Source: JBBRCE01 sp038205115
Lineage (GTDB): Bacteria > Planctomycetota > Planctomycetia > Pirellulales > JBBRCE01
Direction: 5' to 3'
Length of the DNA: 17,656 nt
Assembly: GCA_038205115.1 (NCBI GenBank)
Contig: JBBRCE010000080.1
Coordinates: forward strand, 1 to 17,656
Shown here one piece after another: positions 8,226 to 14,417 of this stretch. The translations under genes were made by a program, and so were the position numbers. The notes below the pieces were generated by a model. That model had not been told where the DNA came from. It did not search any database and worked only from the letters and a program-made list of their open reading frames with translations. Position 1 is the first letter of the stretch. Each line of letters starts with the position of its first letter.

Positions 8226-9623
8226 ATGACCGACCAAGCTGGTACATTAGGCGTCAGTTGCCTGCCGCCGCCATTACCGCCTGCCACCGTGTCAGATTCT
8301 TTGCCATCGACCCTCACCTGCGCCGGACCTTTGCCTTCGGCCTGGGATCCGTTGCGGCTGCCCGACTTCCGCCGGCTGTTTGTCGCCACGTTTTTCACAA
8401 CCATCGCCAGTCGGGCGATGGCGGTGGTACTGGGCTATCGAGTTTACGAACTAACTCACAGCCCGCTCTCGGTGGGTATGCTGGGACTGGTCGAAGCGAT
8501 TCCTTCCTTAGGGCTGGCCCTATACGGCGGCCACATTGCCGATCGCCGCGATCGGCGCGCCATCCTGAAATGGGGACTGCTGGTACTAACTGCTGCTGCC
8601 GCGGCGCTCAGTTTTTCGGCACGGTTGGAATCCGAACGCTGGCAGTTGATTGCGATGTATGTGACCGTCTTTCTGGCCGGAATCGCCCGGGGCTTTGCCG
8701 AACCGGCCGTCGGCGCGTTCGAAGCCCAACTGGTGCCGTGGGAATGGATGGTCCGTTCGTCGGTGTTGATGGCCACGTGTTGGCTAACGGCGGCGGCCAT
8801 CGGTCCGCTGCTCGGCGGCGTGAGTTTGGATCATTTCGGCCCGACGATAACCTTTGCAGGGATTTCGGTTTTGTTTGCGGTGGGCTGGGTGGCCGTGTAT
8901 CGCATTGCCCCGCGTCCGCCGCCACAACCGCAAGTTGGCGAGACGGTTTGGCAAAGCGTGGCGATTGGCGTGCGCTACGTTTGGCGCGACCAGGTGATTT
9001 TGGGCTCGATGGCATTGGACCTGTTTGCCGTGCTCTTTGGCGGCGTTATCGCCATGCTGCCGGTGTTTGCCAAAGACATTTTGCACGTTGGCCCCAATGG
9101 GCTCGGCGCACTGAACGCGGCGCCAACGTTGGGCGCGCTGCTGACCATGTTGTGGTGTACACGCAAGCCACCCGTCAAGCATGCCGGACGGACGCTGCTG
9201 ATTGCAGTCGCCGGATTTGGCGTGACGATGATTGTGTTCGCACTTTCCGCATCGTTCTGGCTCTCGCTGCTGGCCTTGTTTTTCAGCGGCGTGATGGATG
9301 GCGTCAGCGTGGTCATTCGCCGCGCCATTCTGCGATTGATGTCGCCCGAGCATCTGCGCGGGCGGATCGCCGCAGTGAGCATGATCTTCATCGGCAGTTC
9401 GAACGAACTGGGCGCAATGGAAAGCGGACTGGCGGCCGCGGCCGTCGGCACGGTGCCTTCGGTCTGGGCGGGTGGATTAGTCACGCTGGTTGTGGTGGCG
9501 CTGGCGACCATGTTTGCGCCCAAGCTGCGACGCCTGTCGCTGGATCAACAACAGGCGCGAAACTGCGATGACGAGGTCGACGCCCTGGCCGGCGATGCAC
9601 ACAAACGGTCCGGCGAAGATTGA
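8226..9623 (+). CDS. Major facilitator superfamily exporter (MFS_3/EntS-like)
   Basis: Multi-pass inner-membrane transporter, probably a proton-driven exporter; the substrate is unknown. Hydrophobic segments follow one another from about residue 50 to 430. Between the second and third is the MFS motif A form GGHIADRRDRR (101-111), and near 372-381 is MSPEHLRGRI, a signature of the EntS/MFS_3 group. The 465 residues include a Pro/Ser/Thr-rich N-terminus of about 42 residues before DPLRLPDFRRLF, which is where most family members begin. A GTG at codon 22 is therefore a possible alternative start, and the ATG lacks a strong ribosome site. It is read opposite to its left neighbour operon, and its stop is only two bases from the stop of cheR on the other strand. 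Nothing ties it functionally to either neighbour. Confidence 0.93.
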   Translation: MTDQAGTLGVSCLPPPLPPATVSDSLPSTLTCAGPLPSAWDPLRLPDFRRLFVATFFTTIASRAMAVVLGYRVYELTHSPLSVGMLGLVEAIPSLGLALYGGHIADRRDRRAILKWGLLVLTAAAAALSFSARLESERWQLIAMYVTVFLAGIARGFAEPAVGAFEAQLVPWEWMVRSSVLMATCWLTAAAIGPLLGGVSLDHFGPTITFAGISVLFAVGWVAVYRIAPRPPPQPQVGETVWQSVAIGVRYVWRDQVILGSMALDLFAVLFGGVIAMLPVFAKDILHVGPNGLGALNAAPTLGALLTMLWCTRKPPVKHAGRTLLIAVAGFGVTMIVFALSASFWLSLLALFFSGVMDGVSVVIRRAILRLMSPEHLRGRIAAVSMIFIGSSNELGAMESGLAAAAVGTVPSVWAGGLVTLVVVALATMFAPKLRRLSLDQQQARNCDDEVDALAGDAHKRSGED

Positions 9624-9625
9624 TT

Positions 9626-10486
9626 CTAGCGCACCAGCCGCGGCGCGAGCGTCGGCGCCGAGCAATTGGGCTGATAGTACGTCGTGCGGCAGTGGCACTG
9701 CGGCAAAAAATTTGGCCCCACGTCCAACAAGGATTCCGACGCGCCGGTCATCAGCACACCCGGCGCGGTCAAGCGCTGCGCTAAGCGGATAAACAGATCG
9801 CGGCGTGGTTTGGGGTCGAAGTAAATGGCCACATTGCGGCACAAGATCACGTCAAACATGCCGAGTTCGTTGAACGACTGCAGCAGATTGCGACGCTGGA
9901 ACGAGACCATGGCCCGCAATTCGTCGTTGATTTGCCAGCCCTTGTCTTTGGCGGTGAAATGTTTGGCCAACAGCGACGCGCGCATCCCGCGGTCGATCTC
10001 GTGTGCTGCATACCAGCCACGACTGGCGGTGGCGATGGCCGTTTCGCAAATGTCGGTTGCCAGAATCGAAACGTTCCATTGCGAGAAGTTGGGCAGCGTC
10101 TCGCGAATGATCATTGCCATGCTGTACGCTTCTTGACCCGTACTGCTGGCGGCCGACCACAATCGCATACGCTTGTGTCCCGCACGGTTACAGATGTCGA
10201 TCAAATCGGGCAGGATTTTATGCTGCAGTGCTTCGTACGGGCTGTTGTCGCGGAAAAACAGTGTTTCTTGGGTGGTAATGGCGTCGATGATTTTCTGTTG
10301 CAGCGCTTTGTTACTACCGGCGCGCGCGCGCTGGCACAGTTCGCGGTACGTTTGACAGCCTTCGTCCACGGCCAATTGTCCGAGCCGACTTTCGACCAGA
10401 TAGCCTTTGCTGCTATCGAGCACCACGCCGCACAATTCGCCGACGAGCCTGGCGACGTAGTTGATATCTTCAGCAGTTACTTGCAC
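9626..10486 (-). CDS. cheR: CheR, chemoreceptor glutamate methyltransferase
   Basis: Cytoplasmic enzyme that transfers methyl groups from S-adenosylmethionine to glutamates of chemoreceptors, setting adaptation with CheB. Numbered from the GTG, an N-terminal helical domain (about 1-70) leads to TTQETLFFRD (72-80), the CheR signature. The SAM site LWSAASSTGQEAYSM (109-123) follows, then ILATDI (141-146), ILCRNVAIYF (214-223) and TGASES (247-252). No TPR or other extension is present; 286 residues is normal. The GTG at 10486 is preferred over an ATG 17 codons upstream: GAGGAG lies seven bases before it, and VTAEDINYVARLV is a typical CheR beginning. The start overlaps the end of cheB by ten bases, which suggests translational coupling. 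It is the last gene of the chemosensory operon and converges on the MFS gene with almost no spacer. Confidence 0.96.
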   Translation of the reverse strand: MQVTAEDINYVARLVGELCGVVLDSSKGYLVESRLGQLAVDEGCQTYRELCQRARAGSNKALQQKIIDAITTQETLFFRDNSPYEALQHKILPDLIDICNRAGHKRMRLWSAASSTGQEAYSMAMIIRETLPNFSQWNVSILATDICETAIATASRGWYAAHEIDRGMRASLLAKHFTAKDKGWQINDELRAMVSFQRRNLLQSFNELGMFDVILCRNVAIYFDPKPRRDLFIRLAQRLTAPGVLMTGASESLLDVGPNFLPQCHCRTTYYQPNCSAPTLAPRLVR

Positions 10487-11592
10487 AGCGAGGCTCCTCG
10501 TTTTACGAGTCGAGAAATCTCGCTGGCGATGTTGCATAGCGGCAGCACGACATCAGCAAGTCCTTTTTCCACGACTTCGCGCGGCATACCGTAAACCACG
10601 CAGGTCGATTCATCCTGCGCGAGGATCGTGGCGCCACAATGCTTGAGTCGTCGGCAGCCCAGCGCTCCGTCGCTGCCCATGCCGGTCATAATTACTCCGA
10701 GCGAGTGGCCGCCAAAAATTTCGGCCACGGATCGAAACAAATAATCGACCGACGGCCGGCAACTGCCCTCGGGCGGATCGTCGGTCAGCACGATCGCAAC
10801 CTGGTTGTTTTTGCGCTCGATCTTCATTTGCTTTCCGCCGGGAGCGATCCAAATTTCGCCGCCTCGCACCGGGTGACCATCAATAGCTTCGCGTACGGGC
10901 AGTTGACAGCGGCCGTGCAAGTCTTCGGCCAGCGACTTTGTGAACACCGGCGGCATGTGCTGGACGATCAGCACGGGCACCGGAAAATCGGCTGGCAACT
11001 GCGGCAGCATCTCGGTCAGGGCCTTGGGACCGCCGGTCGAGATACCAATCGCCACGACATGCGGCGGACCAGCCCACGGTTGTTTTCGGAGTCCACCGGA
11101 CTCGACTGACGACGACGCCTGCTGCGCAACCGGCGCCGCGCGTTGGCCGTGTAGCGCGCGCTGCATCGAGCGACGTCGAGAAAACGCGGCAATTTTACTC
11201 TGCAGTTCGTTGCGTAAGTGCGAACTGTTTTCTTGCAGGGAATTACCACTGGGTTTTAACACAAAATCCAGTGCGCCGGCGTTGAGCGCATCGAGCGTGG
11301 ACTTGGCGCCTTGAGCGGTCAGCGCGCTGAGCATGATCGCCGCCGTGGTCAGTTTTTGCCGATGGATTTCCGCCAGCAGTTGCAGCCCGTTCATTTCTGG
11401 CATTTCCAAGTCGAGTATTAACAGATCGGGCGCGTGCTGCAAAATGCGCTGCAGCGCAATCTGGCCGTTTGCGGCCGTGCCCACGACGTCGACGCCGGGG
11501 CATCTGCCGAGCAAGTCGCTGACGATCTTGCGGTAGGTGACGTTATCGTCAACGACCAGCACACGAATTGGCGCATCCAAACTCGATTGCAT
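10477..11592 (-). CDS. cheB: CheB, receptor methylesterase/glutamine deamidase response regulator
   Basis: Cytoplasmic enzyme that removes methyl groups from, or deamidates, chemoreceptors when its receiver is phosphorylated by CheA. The receiver domain (about 8-125) has Asp15-Asp16, the phospho-acceptor Asp61 (LILDLEMPEMNG) and Lys113 (LKPSG). A linker rich in Ala, Gln and Ser (about 140-175) leads to the methylesterase domain (about 177-365), whose catalytic triad is visible as Ser185 (GISTGG), His212 (QHMP) and Asp308 (TGMGSDGA). All key residues are present, and 371 residues is standard. A GAGG lies 13 bases upstream of the ATG, rather far. The gene follows mcp after 127 bases, the largest gap in the operon, and its last ten bases overlap cheR. 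Confidence 0.97.
   Translation of the reverse strand: MQSSLDAPIRVLVVDDNVTYRKIVSDLLGRCPGVDVVGTAANGQIALQRILQHAPDLLILDLEMPEMNGLQLLAEIHRQKLTTAAIMLSALTAQGAKSTLDALNAGALDFVLKPSGNSLQENSSHLRNELQSKIAAFSRRRSMQRALHGQRAAPVAQQASSSVESGGLRKQPWAGPPHVVAIGISTGGPKALTEMLPQLPADFPVPVLIVQHMPPVFTKSLAEDLHGRCQLPVREAIDGHPVRGGEIWIAPGGKQMKIERKNNQVAIVLTDDPPEGSCRPSVDYLFRSVAEIFGGHSLGVIMTGMGSDGALGCRRLKHCGATILAQDESTCVVYGMPREVVEKGLADVVLPLCNIASEISRLVKRGASLCK
10494..10499 (-). promoter_or_regulatory. Ribosome binding site for cheR inside the 3' end of cheB
   Basis: GAGGAG on the minus strand, seven bases before the GTG at 10486 and within the last codons of cheB. It supports the GTG start and coupled cheB-cheR translation. Confidence 0.75.
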
Positions 11593-11719
11593 TTTTCGGC
11601 GAATTCCTCAGTTGTGAAGCGATCGGCGGCTCAAGCCTGGTTTCTCGCACCGGGAACGCGGCAAGCACGACGCCTTTGCACACGTCATGCCTGTCGATGC
11701 CGGGCGTCAAGTTCGCTGT
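11593..11719. other. mcp-cheB intergenic gap
   Basis: 127 bases between the stop of the receptor gene and the cheB start, clearly wider than the other gaps in this operon. I found no T-tailed hairpin and no strong promoter, but the spacing leaves room for one. It is either a plain spacer or a site that changes the level of cheB and cheR relative to the upstream genes. Confidence 0.35.
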
Positions 11720-13861
11720 CTACGCACAGGTTTTGAATTCGGCAATCAGGGCGTCAAGATGCTCGATCACGTCGCTGACTTTATTGCTGGCCGTTTGCGC
11801 GATGGTGGCGCCGCGCGCGGTTTGACGAGCGGCTTTATCGACTTCCACGATGTTCTTGACGATTTCGCGGCTGACGTTCGCAGACTCGGCAATGCCGCGG
11901 GCGACGGCCTGGGCGGCAGTGGACGTTTCGCCCACGTTCTTCGAGATTTCGCGGGTGGTGATACTCTGTTCTTCCACGGCCGAGGCGATGGTTCGCGAAA
12001 CTTCGTTCACCTTTTTGATGACTTCGGTGATCTCGCCAATCGAACGCACCGCTCGCGTGGTGGAGTTCTGAATGCCTTCAATGCGGCGGCGAATATCTTC
12101 CGTGGCCGCGGCGGTTTGCTTGGAGAGCTCCTTGACTTCGGTGGCGACCACGGCAAAACCTTTTCCGGCGTCGCCGGCGCGGGCGGCTTCAATCGTGGCG
12201 TTAAGCGCCAGCAAGCTGGTTTGCTCGGCGATGTCTTGAATGACTTCAATCACTTTGCCGATCTCGGTGGCTGCCGCGCCCAACGCGGTGATTTGCGTGT
12301 TGCCCTCGCCAGCCAGCCCGGCAGCGCTGCTGGCCACGGTCGCAGCTTGCTCGGCATTGCGAGCAATTTCCGAAATGCTGGCCGTCAGTTGATCGATGGC
12401 CGAGGCCACCACGCGGACATTGATCGACATTTGCTCGGTGGACGCCGCCACGCCGCTCATATTGACCGACATTTCTTCAGCGGCGGCAGCCACACTGTTG
12501 CTTTGCGCCGTGGTTTGTTCGGCGCCGCTGGCCAATTCGGTAGCGGTTGACGACAACTCGTTGGCTGAACCCGTCAAACTCTGAGTGTTGATCGCAATGT
12601 TACCGAACATCATTCGCAAGTTTGCGCCCATGGTGTTGAGGGATTCAGCCAGTTGTCCGAGTTCATCCTTGCTGGTGACTTCCAGCGTTTGCGTTAAATC
12701 GCCGGCGGCCATTCGTTCGGCAAAGATAACGCCTTTTGCAAGCGAGCGGCTAATCGTCAGCGACATCACCATGCCAATTAGTGTGGACAGCGCGAAGCTG
12801 CCGATCGTGGCCGAGACCAGGCAAGTCATGGCCGTCTTGAAGTCGGCGGCGGCGGCGAGCGTCGCGTTGGACGCATCGGCCGCATTCATGGCGGCGAGTT
12901 TTTCGAGCAAGGCCGATGATTGACGCGCCAGCGGAACACATTTCTCGTAGCCAAACGACGAAAGGTCGGAGGTGATATTTGAAAAATGCTCGAATTCGCG
13001 ATCGAGCGATTTCGAGAGTTCTTCCAGCGCCTTGGCCGACGGATCGTCCGCGCCGCGTAACAGCTTTTCGAGACCGACTAACGTGTGTTCCTGATGTTTT
13101 TCCGCGGAGTGCATCGCGGCACGATACCTGTCTGTTAGGTCCGTACACAACTGCTCGGCGTCAATGGCCGGTTGCTCGGGCAAACCAATTGCAACCAACG
13201 CGACGCGAAGCTGCTCCAAACTGGCTTGCGCTTTCTGACCGTTTGTGAAAAGCTCGTCGCTATCGTTGGTCCAATCGGTCGCATTGCTTCCGCGCAGCAG
13301 CAGGTTTTTCCAGGCCAGAGTCTGTTTATTCAAATTCACCCGCGCGTCGCGCGCTAGCCGCACGCCCCGATTGATTGCGTCTGGGTGATTTCCCGGATTA
13401 GGCACTTGTTTGCTGACGCAACGTTCGAGCGCGGCCTGGTACTCGTTACCGAGCGCGAAATACTGTTCGTTGGCAGCGCTGAGTTGACTCCAGACCTCGG
13501 TGAATTCTTTCCATACGGCGGCTTCTTCGTCGCTCTTGGGAAGCGCCGAGTAAGTTTTGACGGCATCCAAGCTACGCTTGCTGGCAGAGATGGCCACGTC
13601 GCGATTGCCACGCAGTTCCGACAATTGCAGGCAGGGGTTGGTGATTGTCCGCCGAGCCATCAGCAACAGGTCGGCACTATCTTTGAGTGTGTCGAGCGAC
13701 TGCAGCGCAGGCAGCGTGCTACCGGCAATGTCGTTGACGTCCTCGCGAAGACGGTGCAGATTTCTCCACGCGATGCCACCGACCAACATGGTGGTCATGG
13801 CCACGGCCGTGAACGCCATCAACAGCTTGGTGCGCAGGCGAAAATTCCGGAAAGGATTCAT
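11720..13861 (-). CDS. Transmembrane methyl-accepting chemotaxis protein (chemoreceptor)
   Basis: Inner-membrane receptor that senses a periplasmic signal and controls CheA through CheW. TM1 is at about 13-31 and TM2 at about 347-369. Between them lie about 315 residues that look all-helical, longer than the usual four-helix bundle and perhaps a double helical-bundle sensor (HBM-like); Cys77, Cys148, Cys239 and Cys308 fall in it. A HAMP domain follows (about 370-422, with MAAGDLTQTL and DELGQL), then the coiled-coil signalling domain to the end. The highly conserved hairpin tip is at about 545-575 (EQTSLLALNATIEAARAG). AAAAEEMS (458-465) and ASAVEEQS (626-633) are likely methylation sites, in both cases the Glu-Glu pair. 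There is no C-terminal NWETF-type CheR/CheB tether. The ligand is unknown. Its place between cheW and cheB makes it the likely cognate receptor of this array. Confidence 0.96.
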   Translation of the reverse strand: MNPFRNFRLRTKLLMAFTAVAMTTMLVGGIAWRNLHRLREDVNDIAGSTLPALQSLDTLKDSADLLLMARRTITNPCLQLSELRGNRDVAISASKRSLDAVKTYSALPKSDEEAAVWKEFTEVWSQLSAANEQYFALGNEYQAALERCVSKQVPNPGNHPDAINRGVRLARDARVNLNKQTLAWKNLLLRGSNATDWTNDSDELFTNGQKAQASLEQLRVALVAIGLPEQPAIDAEQLCTDLTDRYRAAMHSAEKHQEHTLVGLEKLLRGADDPSAKALEELSKSLDREFEHFSNITSDLSSFGYEKCVPLARQSSALLEKLAAMNAADASNATLAAAADFKTAMTCLVSATIGSFALSTLIGMVMSLTISRSLAKGVIFAERMAAGDLTQTLEVTSKDELGQLAESLNTMGANLRMMFGNIAINTQSLTGSANELSSTATELASGAEQTTAQSNSVAAAAEEMSVNMSGVAASTEQMSINVRVVASAIDQLTASISEIARNAEQAATVASSAAGLAGEGNTQITALGAAATEIGKVIEVIQDIAEQTSLLALNATIEAARAGDAGKGFAVVATEVKELSKQTAAATEDIRRRIEGIQNSTTRAVRSIGEITEVIKKVNEVSRTIASAVEEQSITTREISKNVGETSTAAQAVARGIAESANVSREIVKNIVEVDKAARQTARGATIAQTASNKVSDVIEHLDALIAEFKTCA

Positions 13862-13911
13862 CGGTTAAACCGTAATGAGGGGTAATGAATTGCTGGATGG
13901 GACAAGAGTGT

Positions 13912-14385
13912 TCAACACGCGGATTCACAAATGGCCGTTGCCGCCGCGACTTTTAAAATGACGAGTAATTCGTTTTCCAGGCGATATACGGATGCGAACA
14001 TTTCGCCATCGCCGCACATGTTTGCCGGCGGAGCCAACAACGCGCTGCGCGACGCACGGACCACGTCCGCCATCCGGTCGACCAGCAGGCCAATTCGTTC
14101 GCCGCCATCCCGCACAATGACGTTTCGCGTGCGATTGCCGCATTCGGATGTGCCGAGGCCCAGCACCACGCGAAGATCCAGCACGGTCACCACCTCGCCG
14201 CGCAAACTCATCACGCCGCGAACCGCTGGCGGCGCGCCCGGCACCGGCGTTAGTTCACGAAAGCGCCCGATCTCTTCGATTTGACTGATCGGGATTCCCA
14301 GCAGGAGCTCGCCCAGATAAAACGTGGCGATTTCCAACTCGGTCTCTTGGCCGACCTGTTTGCATAATGCGCTGGCAGTGTGCAT
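13912..14385 (-). CDS. cheW: CheW, chemotaxis coupling protein
   Basis: Small cytoplasmic adaptor that links chemoreceptors to CheA. Almost the whole 157-residue protein is one CheW/SH3-like domain. It begins around residue 18 (LEIATFYLGELLLGIPISQIEEIG), and the conserved core GVMSLRGEVVTVLDLRVVLG (57-76) and IGLLVDRMADV (98-108) are easily seen. The C-terminus (ELLVILKV) completes the domain and is followed by a short Ala/Cys tail (ATAICESAC). It sits 32 bases after cheA and 50 bases before mcp, in the same direction, so it belongs to the operon. No strong Shine-Dalgarno was found; the gap to cheA is short enough for re-initiation. Confidence 0.95.
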   Translation of the reverse strand: MHTASALCKQVGQETELEIATFYLGELLLGIPISQIEEIGRFRELTPVPGAPPAVRGVMSLRGEVVTVLDLRVVLGLGTSECGNRTRNVIVRDGGERIGLLVDRMADVVRASRSALLAPPANMCGDGEMFASVYRLENELLVILKVAAATAICESAC

Positions 14386-14417
14386 GGGTTGGTTTCTCGT
14401 TTGCGAAATAAGTGCGA

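Noticed and set aside
8207..9571. 454-residue plus-strand frame overlapping the MFS gene
   Set aside because: It is rich in Arg, Cys and His with no domain, whereas the overlapping frame has transmembrane segments and MFS motifs throughout.
11687..12550. 287-residue plus-strand open frame antisense to the receptor gene
   Set aside because: It mirrors the strongly conserved coiled-coil of the chemoreceptor, has the Gly/His/Arg-rich look of an antisense frame and has no recognisable domain.
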